Source of the DNA: Pseudomonas trivialis
GTDB lineage: Bacteria > Pseudomonadota > Gammaproteobacteria > Pseudomonadales > Pseudomonadaceae
Length of the DNA stretch: 64,000 bases
Direction: 5' to 3'
NCBI RefSeq assembly: GCF_001439805.1
Contig: NZ_JYLK01000020.1
Location: forward strand, 1 to 64,000
Below, piece after piece: positions 44,084-52,898 of this stretch. How positions within the stretch are numbered: the first letter of the stretch is position 1; the number at the start of each line of letters is the position of its first letter. The notes beneath the pieces are model-generated. The model was not told where the DNA came from. It saw nothing but the letters and a program-made list of their open reading frames with translations, and made no database searches. Position numbers and translations under genes: made by a program.

Positions 44084-45690
44084 ACTCGATCTTCCTGCGC
44101 ATCTACGGCGGCATGTGCGCCGCACTGGTCCTGGTGGCGCTGCTCGGCATGCTGGCCCTGCACCTGCTCAACGAAGTGCGCAGCGACCAGTACCGCGAGC
44201 GCCTGGCCCACGGCACATTTGCGTTGATGGGCGACAACCTGCAGACCATGAACGCCATCGAGCGTCAACGGGCCTTGGCCATGTGGGAACGTCTGCTGGG
44301 CATCCCCCTGCAACTGCGCCCGCTGGCAGACGCGCGGTTGGACCTCGGCCAGCGCAGTCGCCTGCAACGCGGCCAGGTACTGGTGGAGCAGACCGGGCCC
44401 CATGCCGCGCGGGTGCTGCGTCTGGTCAGCGATCAGGAGCAACGGGTACTGACGGGCGACGTGCAGCAGATCAGCGAGCAACTGGCCCGTGCGACGATTT
44501 ACCTGCTGGCCGACGAATTGGTGCGTTTCCCCGTGGCCGAGCAGCCGCAGCGCCTGGCCGCTCTGAAAGAGGCCAAGGGTTTTGGCTTTGACATGCACCT
44601 GTTGGCCCTCGACCAGGCGGATATGGACAACGACCAGCGCCGCCGCGTGTCGGAAGGCGATACGGTGATGGCGCTGGGCAAGGGCGGTGACTCGATCCGC
44701 GTGTTTGCCGGCATGGCGGGCACGCCCTGGGTGCTGGAAATCGGTCCGCTGTATCAAATGAATCCATATCCGGTGCAATGGCTGGTTCTGATTGCGCTGG
44801 CAGGCCTGACCCTGATCGGTTTGATCGTCTATTTCCTGGTGCGCCATCTGGAGCGGCGCCTCAAAGGCCTGGAAGCGGCCGCCACGCGGATCGCCGAGGG
44901 TGATCTGCACGTGCGTGTGCCGGCACGCGGTGCCGATTCGGTGGGCCGCCTGGCCGCTGCCTTTAATGGCATGGCCGAGCACCTGCAGCAATTGCTGGCG
45001 ATCCAGCGCGAGCTGGTGCGCGCGGTGTCCCACGAATTGCGCACGCCGGTGGCGCGCCTGCGTTTCGGCCTGGAAATGCTTGGCGACGCGGCCACGCCCG
45101 AAGCACGGCGCAAATACCTGGACGGCATGGACGGCGATATCCAGGACCTTGATGGCCTGGTCGACGAAATGCTCACCTACGCCCGGCTGGAGCAGGGCGC
45201 ACCGGCGCTGAATTTTCAGCCGGTCGACCTTGATGCACTGCTCGACCAGGTGATCGGCGAGTTATCGCCACTGCGTCGCGACGTCACCGTCAGTCGAGGT
45301 GACTGCCTGTCATCAGCGCAAGGGGGCAACGCCTGGGTCGACGCCGAACCGCGCTATCTGCATCGCGCTCTGCAAAATCTGGTGAGCAATGCCATGCGCC
45401 ATGCCCAGGCGCATGTGTTGATCAGCTACCAGGTGGGCGCGTCGCAGTGCCGTATCGACGTTGAGGACGACGGGCCGGGCGTGCCGCAAAGCGCCTGGGA
45501 GCGCATCTTCACGCCGTTTCTGCGTCTGGACGACAGCCGCACCCGCGCCTCCGGTGGACATGGTCTGGGCCTGTCGATTGTGCGGCGGATTACTTACTGG
45601 CATGGCGGGCGGGCATTGATTGCCAAGAGCCCTAACCTGGGCGGGGCGTGTTTCAGCCTGAGCTGGCCGAGGGTGCAAGGTAAACCCTGA
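44080..45690 (+). CDS. Sensor histidine kinase
   Basis: A 536-residue membrane kinase. One transmembrane helix at about 5-28 and another at about 230-252 bound a periplasmic sensor of some 200 residues. HAMP follows (about 253-305), then the dimerisation domain with His318 (VSHELRTPVARLRF) and the ATPase domain (N box LQNLVSNAMRHA, G boxes VEDDGPGVP and GGHGLGLSIVRRI). It starts at a GTG that overlaps the regulator stop (GTGA). RstB-like; partner of the regulator upstream. Signal not known. Confidence 0.92.
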   Translation: MNSIFLRIYGGMCAALVLVALLGMLALHLLNEVRSDQYRERLAHGTFALMGDNLQTMNAIERQRALAMWERLLGIPLQLRPLADARLDLGQRSRLQRGQVLVEQTGPHAARVLRLVSDQEQRVLTGDVQQISEQLARATIYLLADELVRFPVAEQPQRLAALKEAKGFGFDMHLLALDQADMDNDQRRRVSEGDTVMALGKGGDSIRVFAGMAGTPWVLEIGPLYQMNPYPVQWLVLIALAGLTLIGLIVYFLVRHLERRLKGLEAAATRIAEGDLHVRVPARGADSVGRLAAAFNGMAEHLQQLLAIQRELVRAVSHELRTPVARLRFGLEMLGDAATPEARRKYLDGMDGDIQDLDGLVDEMLTYARLEQGAPALNFQPVDLDALLDQVIGELSPLRRDVTVSRGDCLSSAQGGNAWVDAEPRYLHRALQNLVSNAMRHAQAHVLISYQVGASQCRIDVEDDGPGVPQSAWERIFTPFLRLDDSRTRASGGHGLGLSIVRRITYWHGGRALIAKSPNLGGACFSLSWPRVQGKP

Positions 45691-45691
45691 G

Positions 45692-45767
45692 ACCGCTATC
45701 GGGAGCACGCCCCTCCCACATTGGCAATGCGCTTCCCTGTGGGAGGGGGCTTGCTCCCGATAGCGGC
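45692..45767. repeat. REP doublet after the histidine kinase gene
   Basis: ACCGCTATCGGGAGCACGCC...CCCTCCCACA faces CTGTGGGAGGGGGCTTGC...CCGATAGCGG, an inverted pair of the common core between convergent genes. Confidence 0.8.
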
Positions 45768-45770
45768 GTA

Positions 45771-46487
45771 TCAGCCGCTGACAGCCACCAGACTCAACAA
45801 TTGCCCATCGCCCACCGCAAACTGCCCGTCCAGCTCCTTGCCATGGCACCACTCACTGGAAAGGTCCGTCAGCAACCGCAGCCGCACGTGACCTGTGTCC
45901 GACCAGTCCAGCACCTCGGCATGCTCAAAGTAGAAGCGCTTTTGCACAATCGGATACAAGGCTTTGAACAGGCTTTCTTTCACCGAAAACGTCAGGGTCA
46001 CACACTGCGCAATTTGTGCCTGCGGCAACAGCGCCATGCGCTGCAACTCATCGGCCGTCAGAATTTCTGCGGCCAGACGTTGCGCCCGCTCCAGCGTGAG
46101 CATGTTCTCCACGTCCATCCCCAACCCGCGCCACTGCGCCTTGTGGCCGACAATCGCCGCCGCATGCCCGGTGCTGTGGGTGATGGAGCCGCTGATATGC
46201 GCAGGCCACACCGGCGCGCGATCTTCACCAATCGCCGGGGTGCAATCCAGGTGATCAAGGCGTTGCAGGGCGGCGCGGGCACACACGCGGCCGGCCAGGA
46301 ACTCCGCCTGGCGCTTGGCCACGGAGCGCTGGATGCTCGCCGGAGGCGGCACGGCGCAGCGCTGAAAATCGCCATTGTCCAACCGCACCGGGTCAAAGCG
46401 GGTGCTGAAGAACACCGTGCCGGGCAGGGGCGCGGGCAGGGGCCAGTGGCCGTCGAGTGGGGTGCAGAAAGCGGGTAGGAAGGTCAT
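45771..46487 (-). CDS. pcpS: 4'-phosphopantetheinyl transferase
   Basis: A 238-residue transferase of the EntD/PcpS type. Motifs: the GSITHSTGHAAAIVG stretch, the Mg-binding GLGMDVENM and FSVKESLFKALYP. It attaches phosphopantetheine from CoA to carrier proteins; in P. aeruginosa the single PcpS serves both fatty acid synthase ACP and siderophore NRPSs. It lies alone between the kinase gene and phoP, as PA1165 lies in the same wider region. Confidence 0.92.
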   Translation of the reverse strand: MTFLPAFCTPLDGHWPLPAPLPGTVFFSTRFDPVRLDNGDFQRCAVPPPASIQRSVAKRQAEFLAGRVCARAALQRLDHLDCTPAIGEDRAPVWPAHISGSITHSTGHAAAIVGHKAQWRGLGMDVENMLTLERAQRLAAEILTADELQRMALLPQAQIAQCVTLTFSVKESLFKALYPIVQKRFYFEHAEVLDWSDTGHVRLRLLTDLSSEWCHGKELDGQFAVGDGQLLSLVAVSG

Positions 46488-46735
46488 GCGCGGTATTTTG
46501 CCGAGTTGGCGCGTCAGTGGATAGTCTGCGCTGGTTCAGGCCAGGTTCAGAGCTTGTTCAGGGGGAGTTCAGGGGCGCGTGCGTAGTCTGCATGGACCAG
46601 CCGTCGGGGTTCCGGGCTGTGCAGGCGGGCTACCGCCTCAGCGGCCAGTGCAACGGGATTAAAATACGCCAGCAAGACCTGCAGGGCCGCTATGATATCC
46701 CTCTGTCGGACAGTTGAATTGCCTTGGAGAGCTTT

Positions 46736-47413
46736 ATGAAATTGCTGGTGGTGGAAGATGAGGCGCTGCTGCGTCATCACCTGTTGACCCGCCTGACCGA
46801 CAGTGGACACGTGGTCGAAGCCGTGGCCAATGCCGAAGAAGCCCTGTATCAGACCGGGCAGTTCAATCACGACCTGGCCATCATCGACCTGGGCCTGCCC
46901 GGCATGGGCGGCCTGGACCTGATTCGCAAGCTTCGCAGTGACGCCAAGACATTCCCGATCCTGATCCTCACTGCCCGTGGCAACTGGCAGGACAAGGTTG
47001 AGGGCCTGGCCTCCGGCGCAGACGACTATGTGGTCAAGCCGTTCCAGTTCGAAGAGCTGGAAGCGCGCATGAACGCCTTGTTGCGCCGCTCCAGCGGGTT
47101 CACCCAGTCGACCATCGTCGCAGGTCCCTTGCTGCTCGACCTCAATCGCAAGCAAGCCTCGCTCGATGAACAGCCGCTGGCGCTGACCGCCTACGAATAC
47201 CGGATCCTCGAGTACCTGATGCGCCACCATCAGCAGGTGGTCGCCAAGGACCGCTTGATGGAACAGCTCTACCCTGATGATGACGAGCGCGATCCGAACG
47301 TCATCGAAGTGCTGGTCGGACGCCTGCGCCGCAAGCTGGAAGGCCCGGCCGGGTTCAAGCCGATCGACACCGTGCGTGGCCTGGGCTACCTGTTCAATGA
47401 GCGCTGCCTTTGA
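46736..47413 (+). CDS. phoP: Response regulator PhoP
   Basis: A 225-residue OmpR-family regulator. Receiver: MKLLVVEDEALLRHHL, phosphoacceptor Asp51 (IIDLGLPGMGG). DNA-binding domain about 125-222, ending FKPIDTVRGLGYLF. It responds to low Mg2+ and antimicrobial peptides through PhoQ. The ATG at 46736 has TTGGAG 7 nt before it; a TTG four codons upstream is a weaker choice. The 248 bp upstream hold no gene. It overlaps phoQ by 4 bp. Confidence 0.95.
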   Translation: MKLLVVEDEALLRHHLLTRLTDSGHVVEAVANAEEALYQTGQFNHDLAIIDLGLPGMGGLDLIRKLRSDAKTFPILILTARGNWQDKVEGLASGADDYVVKPFQFEELEARMNALLRRSSGFTQSTIVAGPLLLDLNRKQASLDEQPLALTAYEYRILEYLMRHHQQVVAKDRLMEQLYPDDDERDPNVIEVLVGRLRRKLEGPAGFKPIDTVRGLGYLFNERCL

Positions 47414-48756
47414 TTCGCTCGCTTCGCGTACGCCTGATGCTGGCGGCCGCCACCCTCGCCGTGCTGTTCATGCTGGGTTTGCTGCCGGCCATGCAGGGCG
47501 CGTTCAGTCTGGCGTTGCAGGATTCCATCGAGCAGCGTCTGGCCTCGGACGTCACCACGCTGATCTCGGCAGCGCGGGTTGAGAACAATCGCCTGCTGAT
47601 GCCGGCGCAGTTGCCGGACGAGCGCTTCAACCTCACCGACAGTCGTCTGCTCGGCTATATCTACGACCGCGAAGGCCATCTGGTGTGGCGTTCGCGGGCG
47701 ACCCAGGAAGAAAACATCAACTACAAGCCGCGCTATGACGGGCGTGGCAATGAGTTTGCGCGAATTCGCGAGGCCAACGGCCAGGAATTTTTCGTGTACG
47801 ACGTGGAGGTCAAGCTGCTCGGCGGCAAGAGCGCTGCGTTCAGTATCGTCGCCCTGCAACCGGTGCGCGAATACCTGCTGACCCTCGAAGGTCTGCGCGA
47901 AAACCTCTACCTGGGCTTCGGCGCCGCCTTGCTGGTGCTGCTGACCCTCCTTTGGCTGGGCCTGACCTGGGGCCTGCAAGCCCTGCGACGGTTGAGTCAG
48001 GAACTCGACCAGATCGAGGGCGGCACCCGCGAAAGCCTCAGCGAGCAGCACCCGCGCGAATTGCTGCGCCTGACCGGCTCTCTCAATCGCCTGCTGCACG
48101 GTGAGCGCGAACAACGCGCACGCTATCGTGATTCCCTCGACGACCTCGCCCACAGCCTGAAGACCCCGCTGGCGGTGTTGCAGGGCGTGAGCGAAGACAT
48201 GGCGCAGCGCCCCGCAGACCGCGAGCAGGCCTGGGTGCTGCAATCGCAGATCGAGCGCATGAGCCAGCAGATCGGCTACCAGTTGCAACGCGCCAGCCTG
48301 CGCAAAAGCGGCCTGGTGCGCCACCAGGTGCGGCTTGAACCGGTGCTGCAAAGCCTGTGCGACACGCTGGACAAGGTGTACCGCGACAAGCGCGTGGCCG
48401 TGTCCTTCGACTTGCCGGATGAATGCTATGTGCCGATCGAGAAGGGCGCCTTGCTCGAATTGCTCGGCAATCTGCTGGAAAACGCCTACCGCCTGTGTGT
48501 GAGGGAGGTGCGTATCAGCCTGCTGGAAAACCTCGAAGGCGCCGAGCTGTGTATCGAGGACGACGGCCCCGGCGTACCTCCCGACCAGCGCGCGCGGATT
48601 CTGCAGCGCGGCGAACGGCTGGACCGTCAGCACCCGGGGCAGGGGATTGGCCTGGCGGTGGTCAAGGACATTATTGAAAGCTACGGTGCACGCTTGACCC
48701 TGGGCGATTCGCCATTGGGCGGCGCGGCGTTCAAGATTCATTTCCCGGCTGTCTGA
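47410..48756 (+). CDS. phoQ: Sensor histidine kinase PhoQ
   Basis: A 448-residue kinase with transmembrane helices at about 10-32 and 165-190, a periplasmic PAS-like sensor between them, HAMP, the dimerisation helix with His248 (DLAHSLKTPLAVLQ) and the catalytic domain (LLGNLLENAYRLC, EDDGPGVPPDQ, GQGIGLAVVKDIIESY). It starts at a TTG overlapping the phoP stop (TTGA). The acidic membrane-facing patch of enteric PhoQ is not obvious. Confidence 0.93.
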   Translation: MIRSLRVRLMLAAATLAVLFMLGLLPAMQGAFSLALQDSIEQRLASDVTTLISAARVENNRLLMPAQLPDERFNLTDSRLLGYIYDREGHLVWRSRATQEENINYKPRYDGRGNEFARIREANGQEFFVYDVEVKLLGGKSAAFSIVALQPVREYLLTLEGLRENLYLGFGAALLVLLTLLWLGLTWGLQALRRLSQELDQIEGGTRESLSEQHPRELLRLTGSLNRLLHGEREQRARYRDSLDDLAHSLKTPLAVLQGVSEDMAQRPADREQAWVLQSQIERMSQQIGYQLQRASLRKSGLVRHQVRLEPVLQSLCDTLDKVYRDKRVAVSFDLPDECYVPIEKGALLELLGNLLENAYRLCVREVRISLLENLEGAELCIEDDGPGVPPDQRARILQRGERLDRQHPGQGIGLAVVKDIIESYGARLTLGDSPLGGAAFKIHFPAV

Positions 48757-48821
48757 TCTTCATCGGCTTGCCTGCGATGGCGTCCGCCCCGGCGCCACAT
48801 CCCCCAAACTTATCTCACCAA

Positions 48822-48876
48822 GGCGGATATCCGCCAAATTGTAGGACGATAGAGGTCGGTCCGGCGGAAATCCGCC
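48822..48876. promoter_or_regulatory. Two palindromic upstream activator sites of dctA (DctD sites)
   Basis: GGCGGATATCCGCC (48822-48835) and GGCGGAAATCCGCC (48863-48876) are 14-bp palindromes 41 bp apart centre to centre, about four helical turns. They lie 80-130 bp upstream of a sigma-54 promoter. A shorter relative (CGGAAATTTCCG, 48938-48949) abuts the promoter. DctB/DctD with sigma-54 control dctA in Pseudomonas. Confidence 0.7.
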
Positions 48877-48954
48877 ACATTGTCTGGCCCGGCAGGCCAT
48901 GCCTGGACATCGCTATCCCTGACATCTAAAGGCCCTACGGAAATTTCCGCAAAG

Positions 48955-48970
48955 TGGCACGGCGTTTGCG
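48955..48970 (+). promoter_or_regulatory. Sigma-54 promoter of dctA
   Basis: TGGCACGGCGTTTGCG is a perfect -24/-12 element (TGGCACG-N4-TTGCN), 135 bp upstream of the dctA ATG. Confidence 0.9.
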
Positions 48971-49064
48971 ATCAAGATTACAGCGCAGGTGTGTTCATAC
49001 AGGCCTCGCAAACAACAAATCCCTCCAGTGCAGGAGGGTTCGCAATTCAAGTGTCGTGGGCAAT

Positions 49065-49078
49065 GGCGGATATTTGCC
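49065..49078. promoter_or_regulatory. Extra DctD-like palindrome within the dctA leader
   Basis: GGCGGATATTTGCC is a variant of the two upstream palindromes, but lies about 98 bp downstream of the sigma-54 element and 27 bp before the ATG, within the transcribed leader. Confidence 0.45.
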
Positions 49079-49104
49079 ACACGGGACGATTGAGGAACTT
49101 TGCA

Positions 49105-50436
49105 ATGACGACTCGTCAGCCACTCTACAAATCCCTGTATTTCCAGGTGATCGTCGCAATCGTTATCGGTATTTTGCTCGGCCATTTCTATCCTGAGACC
49201 GGCGTGGCCCTCAAGCCACTGGGCGACGGCTTTATCAAGCTGATCAAAATGGTCATTGCCCCGATCATCTTCTGTACCGTTGTCAGCGGCATCGCTGGCA
49301 TGCAAAGCATGAAGTCGGTGGGCAAAACCGGTGGCTACGCGCTGCTTTACTTCGAAATCGTGTCCACCATCGCCCTGCTGATCGGCCTGATCGTGGTGAA
49401 CGTCGTGCAACCGGGCGCCGGCATGCACATCGACGTCGCGACCCTGGATGCCTCCAAAGTCGCCGCGTACGTTACCGCCGGTAAAGACCAGAGCATCGTC
49501 GGCTTTATCCTCAATGTGATCCCGAACACCATCGTCGGCGCGTTCGCCAACGGCGATATCCTGCAAGTGCTGATGTTCTCGGTGATCTTCGGTTTCGCCT
49601 TGCATCGCCTGGGTGCCTACGGCAAGCCGGTGCTCGACTTCATCGATCGCTTCGCCCACGTGATGTTCAACATCATCAACATGATCATGAAGCTCGCGCC
49701 GCTCGGTGCCCTGGGCGCCATGGCGTTCACCATCGGTGCCTACGGTGTGGGTTCGCTGGTGCAACTGGGCCAGTTGATGATCTGCTTCTACATCACCTGC
49801 CTGCTGTTTGTGCTGCTGGTGCTCGGCGGTATCTGCCGCGCCCACGGTTTCAGCGTGATCAAACTGATCCGCTACATCCGTGAAGAACTGCTGATCGTGC
49901 TGGGTACGTCTTCTTCCGAGTCGGCCCTGCCACGCATGCTGATCAAGATGGAGCGTCTGGGCGCGAAGAAGTCCGTGGTGGGTCTGGTGATCCCGACCGG
50001 CTACTCGTTCAACCTCGACGGCACCTCCATCTACCTGACCATGGCTGCCGTGTTCATCGCCCAGGCGACTGACACCCACATGGACATCACCCACCAGATC
50101 ACCCTGCTGCTGGTGCTGCTGCTGTCCTCCAAAGGCGCTGCAGGCGTGACCGGTAGCGGCTTTATCGTGCTGGCCGCGACCCTGTCTGCCGTCGGCCACC
50201 TGCCGGTTGCCGGCCTGGCGCTGATCCTGGGTATCGACCGCTTCATGTCCGAAGCGCGTGCGCTGACCAACCTGGTGGGTAACGCCGTTGCTACCATCGT
50301 TGTGGCCAAGTGGGTGAAGGAGCTGGACACCGACAAGCTGCAAAGCGAACTGGCTTCCGGCGGCACCGGTATCTCGGAAACCCGCGAAGTCGACGACCTG
50401 GGCGTCGCCGAAGGCCCGACTCCGGTGGTCAAGTAA
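49105..50436 (+). CDS. dctA: C4-dicarboxylate:H+/Na+ symporter
   Basis: A 443-residue DAACS-family transporter for succinate, fumarate and malate. It has about eight membrane helices and two hairpins. Signatures: MVIAPIIFCTVVSGIAGM, the serine-rich hairpin LGTSSSESALPRM, and GYSFNLDGTSIYLTMAAVFIAQAT. The frame is open far upstream, but MTTRQPLYKSLYFQVIVAIVIG at 49105 is the family start. A sigma-54 promoter and DctD sites precede it; a terminator follows. The genes for DctBD are not in the window. Confidence 0.96.
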   Translation: MTTRQPLYKSLYFQVIVAIVIGILLGHFYPETGVALKPLGDGFIKLIKMVIAPIIFCTVVSGIAGMQSMKSVGKTGGYALLYFEIVSTIALLIGLIVVNVVQPGAGMHIDVATLDASKVAAYVTAGKDQSIVGFILNVIPNTIVGAFANGDILQVLMFSVIFGFALHRLGAYGKPVLDFIDRFAHVMFNIINMIMKLAPLGALGAMAFTIGAYGVGSLVQLGQLMICFYITCLLFVLLVLGGICRAHGFSVIKLIRYIREELLIVLGTSSSESALPRMLIKMERLGAKKSVVGLVIPTGYSFNLDGTSIYLTMAAVFIAQATDTHMDITHQITLLLVLLLSSKGAAGVTGSGFIVLAATLSAVGHLPVAGLALILGIDRFMSEARALTNLVGNAVATIVVAKWVKELDTDKLQSELASGGTGISETREVDDLGVAEGPTPVVK

Positions 50437-50473
50437 ACCGCTGATGGCGTGAACTGACGCCAAGGCAACCTGC

Positions 50474-50500
50474 AAACGCCCCGACCTGTTCGGGGCGTTT
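50474..50500 (+). terminator. Terminator after dctA
   Basis: AAACGCCCCGA / TCGGGGCGTTT hairpin with a 5-nt loop, 37 bp after the dctA stop; the T-run is short. Confidence 0.8.
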
Positions 50501-50581
50501 GCGTTTGTGCGCACGGCCTTTTGGAATTTTTTGCTTTAGAGTCAATCGATACCTCATCAACAAACGCTCACAGGAGGAGAA

Positions 50582-51568
50582 ATGGACAGTGTGGACCTGA
50601 ACGTCCTGCGTAGCGTATTGGCGTGGCGCCAGGCCGGGCATCGCGTAATGCTGTACAGCGTGGTGCAGACCTGGGGCAGTGCGCCGCGTCCGCCCGGGGC
50701 GATGTTGGCCCTGCGCGGCGATGGCGTGGTGATTGGCTCGGTTTCCGGCGGCTGCATCGAGGATGACCTGATCGCGCGCCTGCAGGATGGCCGCCTGGCC
50801 GCTGACGGCCCGCCGGTGCAGAGGGTGACCTATGGCGTTACCCGCGACGAGGCGGCGCGCTTTGGCCTGCCGTGTGGCGGCACCCTGCGCCTGACCGAGG
50901 AGCGGGTGGTGGAGTGGGAGTGGGTCGCGCAGCTGCTGGCGCGCTGTGAGGATCACCAGATCGTTGCCCGCGAGTTGAACCTGGTCACGGGCGAGGTGAC
51001 CCTCAGCGATGCCAGCAAGACCGATGTGTTGAGCGTTGACGACCAGCGCTTGCGGGCCATCTACGGTCCGCGCTGGCGGCTATTGCTGATCGGTGCCGGC
51101 CAGCTGTCGCGGTACGTGGCGGAGATGGCGCGCCTGCTGGATTTCGAGGTGCTGATCTGCGACCCGCGCGAGGAATTTGTCTACGGCTGGGAAGAACAGC
51201 ACGGCCGCTTTGTGCCGGGCATGCCGGACGAAGCGGTGCTGAATATCCAGACCGACGAACGCACGGCTATCGTCTGCCTGACCCATGACCCTCGGTTGGA
51301 CGACATGGCCTTGCTGACCGCGTTGAATTCCAGCGCGTTCTATATCGGCGCGCTGGGCTCGCGGGTCAACAGCCAGAAGCGCCGGGAAAATCTCGCAGAA
51401 CTGGGCCTGTCGAATGAGGCCATTGCACGTTTGCATGGGCCGATCGGTTTGCACATCGGCAGTCACACCCCGGCGGAAATCGCGCTGTCGCTGATGGCGG
51501 AAATTGTCGCGATCAAGAATGGCGTGGCGCCGATGCAGAAAAAGCCGCTGGCGGCGGTGGCCGAGTGA
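50582..51568 (+). CDS. XdhC-family molybdoenzyme maturation protein
   Basis: A 328-residue XdhC/CoxI family protein. The N-terminal XdhC_CoxI domain (about 10-80, VVQTWGSAPRPPGAMLALRGDG and GSVSGGCIEDDL) is followed by the Rossmann-like XdhC_C domain (about 160-310, LLLIGAGQLSRYVAEMARLL and YIGALGSRVNSQKRRENLAELG). Such proteins bind the molybdenum cofactor, have it sulfurated and insert it into xanthine dehydrogenase-type enzymes. It starts after GGAGGAG. No xdhAB or other molybdo-hydroxylase gene is nearby; it overlaps by 4 bp a MobA-like gene, so the two work together. Confidence 0.88.
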   Translation: MDSVDLNVLRSVLAWRQAGHRVMLYSVVQTWGSAPRPPGAMLALRGDGVVIGSVSGGCIEDDLIARLQDGRLAADGPPVQRVTYGVTRDEAARFGLPCGGTLRLTEERVVEWEWVAQLLARCEDHQIVARELNLVTGEVTLSDASKTDVLSVDDQRLRAIYGPRWRLLLIGAGQLSRYVAEMARLLDFEVLICDPREEFVYGWEEQHGRFVPGMPDEAVLNIQTDERTAIVCLTHDPRLDDMALLTALNSSAFYIGALGSRVNSQKRRENLAELGLSNEAIARLHGPIGLHIGSHTPAEIALSLMAEIVAIKNGVAPMQKKPLAAVAE

Positions 51569-52143
51569 CGCTGACCGCGATTGTACTGGCGGCGGGGCAG
51601 GGCAGTCGCTTTCGCGCCGAAACGGACCAGGATAAATTGCTGGCTCACTGTGTCGGCCGGGACGGCGTAACGCGACCGGTGGTCGAGCAGGTGTTGCTGA
51701 GCTTGCCTGAGCAGATCGTCTCGCGGCTGTTGGTGACGTCGCCGGGACGTACAGAGATCATCCGATTGGCCAAGGCGCACGGCTGCGAGGTCCTGCTGCT
51801 GCAATCGGCGGGGATGGGCGACAGCATCGCGGCGGCGGTTGCGGCCAGTGCGTCTGCTGACGGTTGGTTGGTGGTGCTGGGGGATATGCCGTTTATCCAG
51901 TCCGCGACTATCGAGCGTGTGATCGATGATCTGGAAAGCATCAATGTGCCAGTGCATGCCGGGCAGCGTGGGCATCCGGTTGCTTTCGGTCGGGCATTTG
52001 GCGCTTCGTTAATGGCGCTGAAGGGGGATCGCGGCGCAAAGCCTTTGTTTGCTCAGGCTGCCGTGACGGAAGTGCCAGTGGATGATGCCGGCATATTCTG
52101 GGATGTGGATGTGCCGCAAAGGCTCAATTTCAACCCAGACTAA
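51565..52143 (+). CDS. MobA-like nucleotidyltransferase (molybdenum cofactor cytidylyltransferase type)
   Basis: A 192-residue NTP transferase. It has the start VTLTAIVLAAGQGSRF (nucleotide-binding loop LAAGQGSRF), VVLGDMPFI (metal-binding Asp) and GHPVAFGRAF. It resembles MocA, which makes the cytosine dinucleotide form of the molybdenum cofactor for xanthine dehydrogenase-type enzymes. The start is a GTG inside the XdhC stop (GTGA), so the pair is translationally coupled. It could be a general MobA-like enzyme, but the context favours MocA. Confidence 0.82.
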   Translation: MTLTAIVLAAGQGSRFRAETDQDKLLAHCVGRDGVTRPVVEQVLLSLPEQIVSRLLVTSPGRTEIIRLAKAHGCEVLLLQSAGMGDSIAAAVAASASADGWLVVLGDMPFIQSATIERVIDDLESINVPVHAGQRGHPVAFGRAFGASLMALKGDRGAKPLFAQAAVTEVPVDDAGIFWDVDVPQRLNFNPD

Positions 52144-52315
52144 AATGTGGGAGGCTCCATTACCTCTTCGACGTGGCGAGCGGGCTTGCCCCGCGTTGGG
52201 GTGCGAAGCGCCCCCAATCAAGCAAAACGCGCTGTACCTGACACTGCACAGAGCATGGTCTTGGGGCTGCTGCGCAGCCCAACGCGGGGCAAGCCCGCTC
52301 GCCACAGTGATGTGA

Positions 52316-52360
52316 CTGCCTCGGCTTCCTTGCGGCGACGGCGCGCTTCACGTAGCCGTT
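52316..52360. repeat. Fragment similar to the 3' end of rne (copy 1)
   Basis: CTGCCTCGGCTTCCTTGCGG followed by CGACGGCGCGCTTCACGTAGCCGTT, closely similar to 53015-53059 inside rne, where it encodes NDPREVRRRRKEAEA. The segment is part of the 250-bp repeat spacer. Confidence 0.7.
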
Positions 52361-52565
52361 ATGTGGGAGGCTCCATTACCTCTTTGACGAAGCGCTGTCG
52401 CGCAGCAAGCTGGGAAGCCTCTGTGGCGAGCGGGCTTGCCCCGCGTTGGGGTGCGAAGCGCCCCCAATCAAGGAAAACGCGCTGTACCTGATACTGCACA
52501 GAGCATGGTCTTGGGGCTGCTGCGCAGCCCAACGCGGGGCAAGCCCGCTCGCCACAGTGATGTGA

Positions 52566-52610
52566 CTGCCTCGGCTTCCTTGCGGCGGCGGCGCGCTTCA
52601 CGTAGCCGTT
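52566..52610. repeat. Fragment similar to the 3' end of rne (copy 2)
   Basis: As copy 1, but with GGCGGCGGC; the first 25 bp (CTGCCTCGGCTTCCTTGCGG then CGGCG) are identical to rne and the following ACGTGAAG (complement) block is also kept. Confidence 0.75.
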
Positions 52611-52898
52611 ATGTGGGAGGCTCCATTACCTCTTTGACGAAGCGCTGTCGCGCAGCAAGCTGGGAAGCCTCTGTGGCGAGCGGGCTTGCCCCGCGTTGGG
52701 GTGCGAAGCGCCCCCAATCAAGTAAAACGCGCTGTACCTGATACTGCACAGAGCATGGTCTTGGGGCTGCTGCGCAGCCCAACGCGGGGCAAGCCCGCTC
52801 GCCACGGGGATATGGCTGCCTGAAATATCGGGCTTTAAAAAATCAACCCGTTATTTTGTATTTGATAAGAGTCTGCTGGTTAAGGCTTTTTGACCGAC

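Larger units (their letters stand above)
52146..52805. repeat. 250-bp tandem repeat array of REP doublets
   Basis: Three units with an exact period of 250 bp. Each contains a 133-bp inverted repeat (52173-52305, 52423-52555, 52673-52805) whose outer arms GTGGCGAGCGGGCTTGCCCC...GTTGGG are perfect over 28 bp. Between these lie spacers with TGTGGGAGGCTCCATTACC. The first unit lacks 34 bp present before the other two arms (AGCGCTGTCGCGCAGC...). Copies differ at only a few positions (for example AAGCAAAACG, AAGGAAAACG, AAGTAAAACG). This is a recent expansion of a REP-type element beside rne. The small open frames inside are by-products. Confidence 0.9.

Noticed and set aside
52082..52741. Short open frames of 63-114 codons in the repeat array
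   Set aside because: They recur with the 250-bp period, lack ribosome binding sites and arise from the REP sequence.
52146..52805. Repeat array considered as a CRISPR
   Set aside because: Units of 250 bp with long internal inverted repeats and near-identical spacers do not fit CRISPR repeats and spacers; no cas genes nearby.
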